Shown: positions 54,053 to 64,000, counted from the stretch's first letter. The stretch: 64,000 nt of DNA from Phytophthora sp. 'mugwort' (GCA_033558025.1 JAUCEF010000018.1:2790001-2854000); one strand, 5' to 3'. Numbers and translations are program-made. Notes: a model not told the origin generated them from the letters alone.

Positions 54053-55803
54053 CTAGAAGTTATACTCTGTCTCACTTGCTGCGCCTCCATTGCCAATTTC
54101 GTCGCCTACCATACTGTCGGAGTCGCCTTCTCTACGGTGCCGAGTTGCGATATCATCGATCATGGTCATCATCAACCGCTTGCAGCCGTATGACTGCTCT
54201 ACGTCAGCCTGCGCTTCTGGTGTGAACTCGGTGTAGCGTTCAGGAAGATAGCTATCCAGTAGGCGCTCAATGCTTTCAGGAAGCACGGGACAGAGGCCCG
54301 CCTCATCGCCGCTATGGCTAGCCTCGTAGAGCTGCTGCGTGAAGACCGGGGTGCGATCTTCGGCAAAATTTAGAAAATGCTCAACATGGAAATAGTACTG
54401 GCGAACATCGACGTTCGTGATACGCAGCAATTCCTGAGATAGATTTCGCTTGAATAAGCTCTTGATTTCATCGGTAACGGCGGCACCGGATCGAGCTCGC
54501 CAGAGGCGTGACTTCAGTAAGCCGAAGACCTCTTCTAAGGGGTTCAGGAAAGGCGAGTAGATAGGCAAAAACTCCAGCCCAATCTTCTCCGACACGACAC
54601 TTCCAGTCATGTAGTCTTTGACAGGATACCGGTGATGGATCGACGCATTGTCCATGATGAAGGCTCGTTTACGTCTTGCCAGCCCCTTTCTCATGTAGGT
54701 GGCCATTACTCTTTTTCATGAACGCTAATTAGGTCTCCCATGTGACTACTCTTGATGATCTCGAAGTACAGAGTTCCAAATGCAGGTGACGCTGCGTAAA
54801 GCAGTGTGAGGTGCACTGGGTTTGTACTGTACGGCTTATCTGGAACCGTGGAGATCCAGCCACCAATAGACCACGCCTTACGCTTAGTACACCGCAATAG
54901 TTTCATCTCGTCGAAATACACCGCCTCGTAAAGTGTGTTCTGTCCAAATTTGTGGGCATATCAGTTGCGTAGCGAAAGCGCTTTTGAATGGCACGCTCGG
55001 AGTTTCTATCACGGGGAAATCGCCGGAATCATCCAGACGGAAACCAGCTGTGCGCTTGAGATGCCGAGACATCGTTTGTGGATGCACCTTGACACCGTAG
55101 GATAGATCAACAAAAGCACATGTGCGCTGAAGTGAGGTCGTGTTGAAGATGAATTGAAATCGTGCAGCAGCGAACAGTATCTCGTGCGTTAGCTTAACAT
55201 GGCGTCCTGTCTTGCGTCTGTGTGAAGCTGTTTTCCGGATGTGGCGTGACACTGTGCTCTGTGAAGCCCCAATGCGTTCTCGAATCTTGGCTTGCGGCAG
55301 CGTTCCTACCAGCTCCATGATCACGGCTTGGTCAGCCTCGGTGAGGCATGGTTTCTTATTTCCGAAGCTGCAACGCGTCGTAGTTGTCGTTCCTCTGAAG
55401 GAGTCATTTCATGCTCACCCCCTTCGACAGCGAGGCGTAGCTGATCTAACCGGCGCCGTTGCTCGGCCTTCGTTTTTTTTTTAGCAAGACGCTCCATCTT
55501 CTTGCTGGCTTTCTCTGCGGCGAGCTGGGCGTGCTTGTACGCCATCGTGAGCTCTTCTATCTGCCGTTTTGCCCTCTGTCGTGCACGGTCCTCGGCCACA
55601 CGCTCTTGCTGCTGGAGACGTCGACGTGCGGAGGCCTCCTCCGCCATGGCTTGGCGCGACTGAATTTCGACGTGTTGCAGCTCAGGGTCCAGAACGACAT
55701 CAGGGGAAAGCCTTGGCAGCGACGACGGCAGCGTACGGGGTCTTCCTCGGGACATCTTGGAGATGTCAAAGTGAGCAGGAATCCATCCGTCAAGCGGCGT
55801 CAT
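54053..55803 (-). pseudogene. Tc1/mariner-type transposase with coiled-coil N-terminus, three frame breaks
   Basis: Four consecutive minus-strand frames form one gene. 55803-55321 begins with an AT-hook-like SRGRPRTLP and a long Arg/Glu/Ala coiled coil. The frame then shifts near 55370 into PCLTEADQAVIMELV and the helix-turn-helix RIGASQSTVSRHIRKT (to 54884). A second shift near 54930 leads to YFDEMKLLRC, the first catalytic Asp. A third, in the A run at 54713-54717, leads to FIMDNASIHH and YSPFLNPLEEVFGLLKSRLW, the second Asp and the Glu. The Asp-to-Glu gap is 38 residues, not the 34 of Tc1. Each break equals one missing base and two lie in or next to A runs, so dying gene or sequencing error are both possible. 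All three catalytic acids are kept. Confidence 0.88.
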
Positions 55804-55864
55804 ATTTCTACTGCCGACCGCGTATCATTAGCACCTATCCATTAGTTTTGTTACTGTTGGAATG

Positions 55865-55930
55865 GATGAGTTGTATCACCATTATGCAGTAGTTTTGTCC
55901 TCGTCATGCAAGTCTTTTGTCGTTCGACGG
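55865..55930 (-). repeat. Right terminal inverted repeat
   Basis: Reverse complement of 53919-53984 with about six mismatches; followed by TA at 55931-55932. Confidence 0.92.
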
Positions 55931-55932
55931 TA

Positions 55933-56474
55933 TTTCTATTTTACGCGAAAATCGTCAGTAAGCAATTATCTATCGTAAAAATTGCATTAAATACAGTGAT
56001 TCATTCAGAGGGTCTGACAGTAGAAACTCATTATAAAGCTTGCGAAGAAAAAAAAATGCGACTTTTTCTCCCAATGCATTTGCGCTTGTTAAAGATGTTC
56101 GTAGATCCCTCCCTAATGCTCGTTGGCATAAATTTGATGCTACCTCAAAAAAGTATTCGAAGTTTTATCATTTAGCATTCACAAAACAACAAACGATAAC
56201 GACGACCATGCTAATCGTGCTATTTGCACTTGAAAGTGGAAACTGTGATAGTGCCCACTATCCATGCACCAGTGTTGGAAGATGATCGAACGGACTTGAG
56301 ACGAGATAATTCACGTTAAGTTTCCACCCCTACGTCATCAGACAATCCACACATGCTACGCGTGTGAGTGAGTACCTGCCGCTCTTATATAATTGATCGA
56401 TTTATATCCATTGGTTTCTGGCACCCTGGAAAGCAGTGGACTCTTGGCAATAATACATCGTGCAATATTACGTC
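55933..56474. other. No supported gene
   Basis: AT-rich, short frames only. Lies between the transposon's right end and the 3' end of the BTB-domain gene. Confidence 0.45.
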
Positions 56475-57367
56475 CTACTTCTTAGATGTAAACCCAAACG
56501 GATCAGGTAGCTCTCTATACTTACTGGACCTGAAAGGTGCCGACGGTTCAGCGTCTGGTACGCCGGGTTTAATATCTTTCTCCTCTACAGGAGCTACAGC
56601 AGACACGTCTTTCGCATTGCTAGAACGTAGTTGCAATAGATTTGCTGCCATGACGTCCTCGCCAATCATCCGAGCCTCGATGGCGTGTCGAAGTAACCCC
56701 AGCCGGTAGAAGCTGGCCTCACAGTACAACTCACGCAATTCCTCGATTGCATCCGGCAGCTTGTTGTCCCGCAGAAACGCGAGTATAAGCCGAAACGTCC
56801 AAAAGTCTCGGTCGAAGAAGAACGATCCGTCCTTATCGGGGCGAAGCTTAGGTGAATTTGTGCAGAGCTGCGCTAGGATCGAGAAGCAATCTCGAGCCCA
56901 AACCTTCACGGTCGACTTGAATAGCTGGGTCAAAAGCCATCACATGAGCTAGTCAGCAGCTACGAAAACTTCGATTCGTCGATAGAGCAAACACACCTGT
57001 CCACCCACGTTGAAGACAACTACCGTGTCCTGGGGCAGAAAGAGGAAATGCTTGCTCACGTTTTTCTCAAACCTACAGTCATCACGAAGCAACACAGACA
57101 GTAAAACTGTTTACAATTTTACCTTCAGTTTGGGCAGCCACGTACTCGTTACGTTTGGCGTCGTATTCTCGCTGCGAGTTCTCCACGCTGACCCACTCGG
57201 CTACCACCTTCTTCTTCTCCTCCACGAGCTGCGTGAAACACACAAAACACAACATTCAGCAGGGTAATATCTCTTTCTATACTATTGCATACAACCTTCT
57301 TTTCCGCGCTCTCTATCAGAGCCCATTCGCGCTCCAGCTCGCGCCTCAAGCTCTCGCGAGACAGCAT
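56475..57367 (-). CDS. BTB/POZ (T1, KCTD-like) domain protein, four exons
   Basis: Proposed exons: 57296-57367 (start MLSRESLRRELERE), 57123-57228, about 56997-57072, and 56475-56924. The first two exons code for a coiled coil. Exon 3 ends in VVVFNVGGQ, the opening strand of a T1-type BTB domain, and exon 4 continues it with LFKSTVKVWARDCF, then GSFFFDRDFWTFRLILAFLR and a C-terminal helix. Introns 1 and 3 (67 and 72 nt) join cleanly in phase 0. The junction between exons 2 and 3 is off by one base with the obvious sites (GAAG|GTAAAA and GACTGTAG), so that boundary is uncertain. Length about 225 residues. Such proteins usually act as oligomeric adaptors, e.g. for Cul3 ligases; the role here is unknown. 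The gene is divergent from eIF3g with 175 bp between starts. Confidence 0.75.
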
Positions 57368-57542
57368 GGCTTCAACGTCTGTTCATGTGTTTTTGTTCTT
57401 AGGTTATAACCGCCGACATACCGGTAATTGTCTTAAAAATGTTTTTTAAGTGTTTAATTTATCCCATGGGATTTACCGGACGTCCAACCACTGGTCTCCA
57501 ATCAGCCCCCAGTACTCGAAAGGTTCCTGCGCCGACGTAACC

Positions 57543-58520
57543 ATGGCGATCTCAGGCATTCGATGGGGCGATGAGGAGGACGACTTGCTGCCGCAGCGCG
57601 TGGAGAGCGAACCGGACGCGAACGGCGTGCGTCAGGTCGTGGAGTGGAAGGTGAACGAGGCTGGCGATAAGGTCAAGGTCACCAAGAAGGTTAAGAAGGT
57701 GACGGAGGTGGAACGCATTAGCAAGCGCGCCCTCGAGCGTAAGAAGTGGGCCAAGTTTGGTGACGCGCTGGACGACGGCGACGGAAGCAACGTCACCTAC
57801 AGGTCATACGAGGAGGTGACGCTCGAGGACCCCAACGCCGACCAGGTGCTGCCCGGTGAGAAGAAGGAGGAGGAGAACATATTTGCTGGCGTCAAGAACT
57901 CATCCATCGTCGTTTGCCGCCACTGTGGTATGGTGGGCGATCACTGGACGCTCAAGTGTCCATACAAGGACACGCCCAAGGAGGAACTGGAGCAGGACAT
58001 GGCCAAGCGTGCCGAGGCGGGCGAAAGCGCCGCCCCCGCTGCGCCATCCGCCGAGCCTGCCGCTCGCGGATCTGCTCTGGAGGGCGCCTTTGGATCCAGC
58101 AAGTACGTGCCGCCAAGTCTGCGTGGCCGTGTGGCCACTGGCGGCGACGCTGGTGGCGACAACTCTCGCGACGACAGCGCTACACTGCGTGTGACCAACG
58201 TGTCGCCCGACACGCGCGAGGACGACCTTAAGGAGCTGTTCCGCGCTTTTGGTCCCGTGTCCCGTGTGTACCTGGCCAAAGACCGCGAGACATTCCAGTC
58301 GCGTGGCTTCGCTTTTGTCAGTTTCGTGTACCGTGAGGATGCCGAGAAGGCACTGAACAAGCTGCAGGGATACGGTTATGATCACCTGATCCTCAAGCTG
58401 GAGTGGGCCAAGCCCTCCAACAAGCCCGCGAATGAGGACGCTGGCAGCATGGGCACCACCTTCCGTTCTGGTTACGGTAAGGCCCTGCCGCAGAATGTCG
58501 CCCCGCCTCCGCGCAAGTAG
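57543..58520 (+). CDS. EIF3G: Eukaryotic translation initiation factor 3 subunit G
   Basis: 325 residues without an intron. The start at 57543 has a strong context (aaccATGG) and gives MAISGIRWGDEED, the usual start of the family; the frame is open further up but not conserved. The N-terminal half carries the eIF3i-binding region with KALERKKWAKFG-like sequence and a zinc knuckle CRHCGMVGDHWTLKCPY (about 147-163). The C-terminal RNA-recognition motif has RNP2 LRVTNV and RNP1 RGFAFVSF. eIF3g sits on the 40S subunit and takes part in scanning and re-initiation. Normal family length. A linker rich in Ala, Pro and Gly joins the two halves. Confidence 0.96.
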   Translation: MAISGIRWGDEEDDLLPQRVESEPDANGVRQVVEWKVNEAGDKVKVTKKVKKVTEVERISKRALERKKWAKFGDALDDGDGSNVTYRSYEEVTLEDPNADQVLPGEKKEEENIFAGVKNSSIVVCRHCGMVGDHWTLKCPYKDTPKEELEQDMAKRAEAGESAAPAAPSAEPAARGSALEGAFGSSKYVPPSLRGRVATGGDAGGDNSRDDSATLRVTNVSPDTREDDLKELFRAFGPVSRVYLAKDRETFQSRGFAFVSFVYREDAEKALNKLQGYGYDHLILKLEWAKPSNKPANEDAGSMGTTFRSGYGKALPQNVAPPPRK

Positions 58521-58847
58521 GCAGACAGCATGCGCGTAATGACGATCGTCGAGCTTCTTCCTCTTAGTTAATAAGTTCTTGTTTTGCAATGGACTCGTGG
58601 ACGTAAAGTTGACGATCTCATAATTTGTTGAGCATGTCGCCATCTCTCATCTCTTCTTCTACGTGAACCTCATCGGCAGATTTCCCAATCGTCCAGATGG
58701 TGCACCATTATCCTGCTTCATGCAGTTTTGTTCTGTAGTATACTTTAGAAAGTCACGCAACCTAATCAAGACATACTAATGTCAAGTAATCTGGCAACAT
58801 AATGAGACAACTCTTCTACGACTTCAAACTGTTCTATCCCATTCTAT

Positions 58848-58865
58848 CCTTCATTGTTCAAAGCG
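58848..58865 (+). promoter_or_regulatory. Oomycete initiator-like element
   Basis: CCTTCATTGTTCAAAGCG (58848-58865) fits the oomycete initiator pattern and lies about 60 nt before the ATG at 58925. The stretch 58521-58847 holds only the eIF3g 3' flank. Confidence 0.5.
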
Positions 58866-58924
58866 TCAAGTAAAAAAAAAAATTTCGGCACTGCGCGCTC
58901 GCCACCTCACAATCTTCCAGTGAC

Positions 58925-61900
58925 ATGGCAAGCGAGCAACAATTCCCCGAGAGTCTGGCGTGGGTGGAGCGTGGCTCTGTGCTCATCCGCCGCATGAATT
59001 CGGAGCGCATCGCCGAAGATCCGCGCGTGCGTCGCTTGCTGCTTAAGCTGTCGCTGCCGCCGTCGCCTACGGAGGTGACGGCTATGGAAGCCATCGCAGA
59101 GGAGAACACAGCAGCTGAAGACGACAGCGAAGAGAAGGCGTCAGTCCTGCCGCCGCCACCATCTCTGCTGCTGGACGCCCAGGATAGCTTCGAGGCTATC
59201 GAGGCAGCCAAGGACGCCAACGACGTTAGACAGGAGAGTGAGAACACGGCCTCCAATGCGTATAAGGTGCTGCTATGGACCTACCGACTTCAGGCCTCTC
59301 TGCAGAGCGCGGTGCAGTACGCACTGTTCGCGAAAACCAGTGAGGACGGGTGCTTCATTGAAATTGCACCGAGGTTAGTGAGATCAAGGAGAGAGAGAGG
59401 GAGAACAGGCTAATTGCTGATCTTTTCTTGTTGTTATTCGTTTCTAGGGTTTATTGTGTGGCGCCGCCGCATATTACAACGTTCAGTCGACTATTTGGCG
59501 CGTACTCGTCGGCGCGCAATTGGAACGCGGCGGTGAAGGTGCTGGAGCAGTTGGACGCGCAGATGGCGAAGAGGTGCAGAGCGTCTTCAAGCTCAAAATG
59601 TGAATAGGTTTCTGACGCAGTAAAACAATTGCTTGTACTCATGATATAGATTCGAAGATGGCGCATGCGTGTTTGATTGCGGACTGTTTGATGGAGTGAA
59701 GAGGATGCACCACAAACCGTTGGCGTTTGACGAGTTTTGCGGTACGCTCTTACCAGGTTTTAAAGTGTGATTTACGGGAATTGCTTAACTAAAGGTGCAA
59801 TATGATATATACTGTATGATAGATGGACGAATTGCTTCCATCTCGTACTGCCGTGGACCGATTCCATCGATGCATTCTGGTTTCGTGGTTACCTCGACGG
59901 TAGCGGCTTGGCTGGATCTAAAACCATCGAATGTTGCAATTTTGTTGGCACCAAACAACGAGCAAATGAGCGTTTTTGCAACGTGTTGCACGGTCTACTG
60001 CACGGATGCATCGTCTTTTCCTGAAAACGTTGGAAATGAGCTGCTCAGCGCGTACCTGCAGCACATTAAGCTCGCGGAAACGTGGCCGGCGAAGCTGCAG
60101 CGAACATTTAGCGGCAATGACCCGAAAAATACAGCATACACTGGAGGATTGCCGCGACCTCAAGCACGATACATTGCAGACTTTGGCAAACTACTGGAGA
60201 TGCGTGACATGAAGCTAGTGGATTGCGCAGACTCGCCAGCATTAGAGGAGAAGAAGCAAAAACTGACGGGCGTCGCTGTTACACCAGCAGCTCAACCGAT
60301 TTACATTCGACAGATTGATTTGTTGTCAAGTCCCGAGTATGTGGATGAAGCTAGCAGTTCAACCGCTGCTACTTTGTCGCCATTGACGGATATATGTCGA
60401 CCTTATTTTGTGATCCAAAACGAAAAAGGAGTTCTCTTTTCCAGCATGGTGAATGGAGTTCGAGACGTGGATCTTCATACTGGGATGCACATTTTTCGAG
60501 TGGGAAAACAGTTCAAGAATTGCAGCGATTTAATTCTCAAGATGTATCATTTGCCGTTCGGGCGACAAGGAGAGTTGATTTTTGAATGCCGATTACACGC
60601 GAGTATTTTGTTAGAGCTGCAAGTTGTCGAGGGAGAAGTTGGGCTTAAGGATGACGATGTTGGCATTGTCACGCTGAGCCTCGAGAAGGGTGACTTTGAC
60701 TGTATTTCGTCGACCTTTTCACTTCCGAAGAAGTTTGCAGTTCGTATCTTGTACTCGCACGATTCAAGCGCATTCCCCGCAATGGAATCGCCATTAGTCA
60801 TTAGACAGATGGAAGATATCAACTTTGCTAATGCATCATCTGCAGCAGCTGGGCATGCAAACGGCAATGAAGCTCATGCCAGCGCATTCGCCGAGCAGCA
60901 ACGGCGGGACAGTAGCGTCAAGGCAATGCGGTACGATGGTCCAAGTGCTGTTACCTTCCTGTTGGGTCAGCCTGGCATCCGGACGCCGTTCGGAGATCTC
61001 ACGTTAGAGAAAATTGATGTGATTCGGAAGGCACATAGAAATCGTGTGGATATCTATCTACTCTTTCACGTGGATGCTGGCCACGGTCAAACGAAAGTGC
61101 TACCTTTACGCCATTTGTTCCGCTTTGTACTTCCGGATATCGTTCGAGAAAAAATGATCATGATGGGAGTGAGTGAAGAGTCATTGGACGAGAACGCGCC
61201 ATCTTCATTCGACATGGGCGCAGGTGCGTAATTTACTTGACAGTTTATTTAGTTTTGAAACCCTTACACGTATATCGCATGTCTACAGGGATAATGCCAT
61301 TCGACGAGGAATATGCGCGATGGCTGCAGCATTTGTATGAAACCGATTTAGGTACGTACATGTACTACTGTATGCGTTGTCGACAATCATTGCTGATGTC
61401 AATGGTTGTCAATTATTGTTGCCGTCGTAGACACGCCAGGAAATAACTATGACGACGAGGTGAGTGCATATTTCTATAAGTTGGTGGTACACCCTTCACT
61501 GACCGGTTGACATGCGGGTTGTAGTTCGTACGAGGGATTCCTGTGACAGATGTTCAGCCTAGCCTGGATTATCGGATTGGTTGGTGCTCTGGCAACCGAG
61601 TTCGCATTATCTTCTGTTACTCACGCGTTGTGGACCCGTGTCCTCTTTTGTCTTGCAGTGAGCATTGAGACTGAGGCGAACGAGCCTCCTCCTCCTGCCC
61701 GAGACCAGCACGGTCGCCGTCCCTACACCACGAAATCGTAAGTTGAACCACAGATCGTAATTTGTGCGGAGTTGATCTGACGCACTTGTTCTTGTTTCAC
61801 TTCAGCCGTGGCGCATCTGCTATCTTGATCAATCAACTTCCAACATATACATTCAGCTCGTCCGAGCATAACGACCAAGGCAACCCCGAGTACGTATATT

Positions 61901-62112
61901 TGTGCTTCTCAATGCGCTCGCTTACAGTCACGGCATTAACTGGTCATGTCATTTGTAGTTGTTTGATTTGCCGTTGCTGCTTCGAAGTCGGCGAGGAGAT
62001 CAAGTCGTTGCCGTGTTTCCACTCGTATCACTCCGATTGCGTCGACTCGTGGCTTTCCCTGAACAAGGTCTGTCCGGTTTGCCAGTTCAGCGTCGACCAA
62101 ACGCCGCTCTAA
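58925..62112 (+). CDS. PTEN-like pseudophosphatase-C2-RING-H2 protein, ten exons
   Basis: Exons: 58925-59373, 59448-59573, 59650-59741, 59823-61223, 61289-61351, 61431-61459, 61525-61579, 61659-61737, 61806-61889, 61959-62112. All are bounded by GT and AG, all nine joins keep frame, and the sum is 2,532 nt (843 residues). Exons 2-4 resemble the tensin-type phosphatase fold (WLDLKPSNVAILLAP, where the phosphate loop should follow), but HC-x5-R is replaced by LAPNNEQMSV, so catalysis is unlikely. A tensin-type C2 domain follows (ICRPYFVIQNEKGVLFSS, FECRLHASILLELQVV), probably binding membrane lipids. A charged part leads to LPTYTF and a C-terminal RING-H2 finger (CLICRCC...CFHSYHSDC...CPVC), typical of E3 ubiquitin ligases. 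Alternative: two genes, since exon 4 meets a stop three codons past its donor and an ATG lies in exon 5 (61294). Confidence 0.75.
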
Positions 62113-62292
62113 ACGATGCCTAGCTACGGGAAAAGAAGCAAAAAAAATTGAATACACGTGCATTGATAATTTATCCATTTCAGCATCAATAGAGCCTTCT
62201 TTCATCGCGCTTGCACATTCCTCAATATAGGAGCACTCGTTCATCAAGGCAACTGTAGCCTCAGCGTGTAAAAATCCTACGGGAGGGGCTAG

Positions 62293-63978
62293 TTAATGGT
62301 TGATAAGGAAGGCTTGGACAACGCCGATCACAACGCCAAGCACCCCGCCCATGACAACGAGTTTCCACTCATCCTCCTCAAAGATTGGGTGAAGTAAGTT
62401 CTCGAACTGCTCCGAAGTCAGCAGCTTCATCTTCTCACGCAGCGTAACCTCCAGGTCCATTGCGATAGTGGCGTAGCCCTCGATCTGGCGCAAACTGTCC
62501 GGGAAGATCTCGACGATGTGGTTGGTAACATCCTCCTTGATGTTGGCATACATTTCTTCGCCAATACTGAAGTTAATAATCTTTTGAGTCGTTTCGGTGG
62601 CTGCGTTGACGGCTTCTTGAACGTTATCGTACACGAGCTCAAAGAGGCGATCGGAGTACGGGCCCTTCAGAATAGCCTCGAAAATGTTGCGCGAGTTTAA
62701 AACATCGCGAGCGACCATCTTGCCATAGACTTCGGCAACCTCGTTTTGACGACGGAGAAAAAGGCCGTGAAAGGTGATACCGCAGTATTTCTTAGGGTTC
62801 ACGGGCTCAAAGATCATCTTAAGAGCGAGCCAGTTCGTGATCGTGCCGACAAGTAGACCAATGACCGGGAACACCACGATGCGGTCCGAGTACACGAACC
62901 AGATGCCCATTTGCATGAGACCAAAGATCCCTCCCATGTAGGCACCTGAGTTCCGGATGAAAGCCAGCTCCGAGTAGCCGCAAGTCACGAACATGTTCAC
63001 GAGGAGCTGCTTGTCCTTGCACATGTTGGTCACCACCATATCCTCCAAGTCAAACACGTCCTCAATGTTGTTCCGAATCTCATCCATGAGCGCCTCAATG
63101 TGGGCTGGCGATTCCTCCTTCACCTTCTCGACGATCTCCTCCTTCACCTTGGTTGGTAGCACTGCCCATAGCTCGGGGCTGTACTTTAGTGCCATGTCTT
63201 CCACGACTGTATGAATCGTATTAAACAGAATGGGCTCCAGTTCCTTGACCACTTGTGCCGGCTCGATCCTCGCAAACACTTCCGACACTTGCAGAAGTTG
63301 ATGGGTCATGATCTGCACAGCCTGTCGCGCCATCTTCTCCCCCTTGTTCGGGACAATGCCCTGCCATCCGAAACCCGTATTGGTGTCTGGAATCTGAAGG
63401 CAACCTGTGTATTGAAGCGGGTAAAAGGTCATCCACAGCGCCACCCAAATGTGGAAGTATGTGAACACGACACTGACAAGAGGGATGGAGCCATATTTCA
63501 CCAGACTCTCCGAGTCGATGCCAATATCAGCCAGAGGTCTACGTAGAACCGTAAAGCACAGTATTGCCAGGATAATAAAGAGCACAGTAAAGATCAGTAC
63601 TGGAACAGAGGGCAGCTCCACCATCGGCGGGAACTTGACCGGCACCGTCTTGTGGGGAGATTCCCGTTTGATCTTGCCGGGCGAATTAGCGAGCGGAACA
63701 AAGTCTGTCACAATGGCTAAAGTGTCATCATTGGACGCCACCTGTACCATTCCCAACAGCGTGAAGCGGAGACTCGTGGCCAGGTCCTGTGGGTTGAGCT
63801 GCGCCCAGTCGGCGGCAGTGAAGCGCACAACCTCAGCGCCTTTGCGGCCTTTCAGCGGGCCAGCAAACCGCGCATAGCGACCGTCCTCGAAACGCTTGAG
63901 CCATTCTTCTAGCTGTTTGGGCGTCCAGAACTCGGGGTTCAATAGCAGAGCCTGTTTGCTGTCGCTGGAGCGCACCAT
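62293..63978 (-). CDS. DUF445-family membrane protein with N-terminal SAM-like region
   Basis: 561 residues, no intron seen. Start at 63978 (caccATGG) gives MVRSSDSKQALLLNPE. Residues about 18-80 (WTPKQLEEWLKRFEDGRY...) resemble a SAM-like helical bundle. Two hydrophobic segments follow near 125-150 and 165-185. Then comes a long amphipathic helical part, a second pair of hydrophobic segments (GGIFGLMQMGIWFVY, VFPVIGLLVGTITNWLALKM) with the conserved GTITNWLA of DUF445, and a last membrane helix at the C-terminus. DUF445 proteins are membrane proteins of unknown function. The 3' end is convergent with the RING gene, 180 bp apart. The start of a neighbouring gene cannot be seen in the last 22 bases. 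Confidence 0.85.
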   Translation of the reverse strand: MVRSSDSKQALLLNPEFWTPKQLEEWLKRFEDGRYARFAGPLKGRKGAEVVRFTAADWAQLNPQDLATSLRFTLLGMVQVASNDDTLAIVTDFVPLANSPGKIKRESPHKTVPVKFPPMVELPSVPVLIFTVLFIILAILCFTVLRRPLADIGIDSESLVKYGSIPLVSVVFTYFHIWVALWMTFYPLQYTGCLQIPDTNTGFGWQGIVPNKGEKMARQAVQIMTHQLLQVSEVFARIEPAQVVKELEPILFNTIHTVVEDMALKYSPELWAVLPTKVKEEIVEKVKEESPAHIEALMDEIRNNIEDVFDLEDMVVTNMCKDKQLLVNMFVTCGYSELAFIRNSGAYMGGIFGLMQMGIWFVYSDRIVVFPVIGLLVGTITNWLALKMIFEPVNPKKYCGITFHGLFLRRQNEVAEVYGKMVARDVLNSRNIFEAILKGPYSDRLFELVYDNVQEAVNAATETTQKIINFSIGEEMYANIKEDVTNHIVEIFPDSLRQIEGYATIAMDLEVTLREKMKLLTSEQFENLLHPIFEEDEWKLVVMGGVLGVVIGVVQAFLINH

Positions 63979-64000
63979 GGCGAATATACGGAGTGTACGT

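Larger units (their letters stand above)
53917..55932 (-). mobile_element. Tc1/mariner-type DNA transposon with 66-bp terminal inverted repeats
   Basis: The ends are inverted copies starting CCGTCGAACGACAAAAGACT: 53919-53984 on the left and 55865-55930 on the right, with about six mismatches in 66 bp. Both are flanked by TA (53917-53918 and 55931-55932), the target duplication of this superfamily. Inside lies one minus-strand transposase gene filling nearly the whole 2.0 kb. A subterminal repeat of 'acaaaactaatg' occurs again inside the right end near 55843-55854. The ends are well matched, so insertion is fairly young, or the ends were kept by trans-mobilisation. Confidence 0.92.

Noticed and set aside
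57900..58643. 247-codon minus-strand frame opposite eIF3g
   Set aside because: Antisense shadow of a clearly conserved gene; no domain.
59742..59794. Splicing exon 3 of the PTEN-like gene to GTGCAATATG at 59795
   Set aside because: It gives a stop at once (phase conflict). The AG at 59821-59822 gives a continuous frame, so that site was used.

Overview
The window looks like nuclear DNA of a Phytophthora-type oomycete. Short GT-AG introns of about 65-85 nt split several genes. Oomycete initiator-like motifs (TCATTCC plus an AT-rich tail) lie 30-60 nt before start codons. Enzymes of one pathway are fused into giant proteins. One gene appears to encode a flagellar axoneme protein, as expected of a zoospore maker. 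The mobile-element remnants (Crypton, pogo/Tigger, MULE with Ulp1, hAT, Tc1/mariner) are a mix familiar from oomycetes. The species assignment is inference.

Layout. 1-16080 is gene-poor and holds decayed transposons: pogo-like at 8.5-9.3 kb, Tc1/mariner at 10.4-11.4 kb, and MULE plus Ulp1 protease at 13.7-15.0 kb. 16082-39000 is a gene island. It starts with a 2,403-residue fusion enzyme (minus strand): prephenate dehydratase, ACT, arogenate/prephenate dehydrogenase and four nearly identical aminotransferase domains in tandem. Next come a two-repeat voltage-gated K+ channel (plus), a CFAP210-like axoneme coiled-coil gene (minus), three head-to-tail paralogues of a shortened ACT-aminotransferase fusion (plus; dead, intact, dead), dolichol kinase (minus) and a secreted acid lipase (minus). 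39001-56474 is a second transposon graveyard with two opposed Crypton tyrosine-recombinase copies, split pogo transposases, a hAT tail, a tRNA-like sequence, a 21-bp repeat array in opposed orientations, and one Tc1/mariner-type transposon that still has 66-bp terminal inverted repeats and TA flanks. 56475-63978 is a second compact island: BTB/T1-domain protein (minus), eIF3g (plus), a ten-exon gene joining a PTEN-like pseudophosphatase, a C2 domain and a RING-H2 finger (plus), and a DUF445-type membrane protein (minus).

How the genes fit together. The fusion enzyme could carry out all the steps from prephenate to phenylalanine and tyrosine, with the ACT domain as sensor. The neighbouring ACT-aminotransferase paralogues look like offspring of the same architecture that lost the dehydrogenase and the catalytic half of the dehydratase. 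Dolichol kinase and the signal-peptide lipase belong to the secretory system but are probably only neighbours.

The most unusual items are the fourfold aminotransferase array with presequence-like linkers, the collapsed dehydratase-aminotransferase family, and the pseudophosphatase-C2-RING fusion. All exon joins and family assignments come from reading the sequence; no search, alignment program or transcript data was available.
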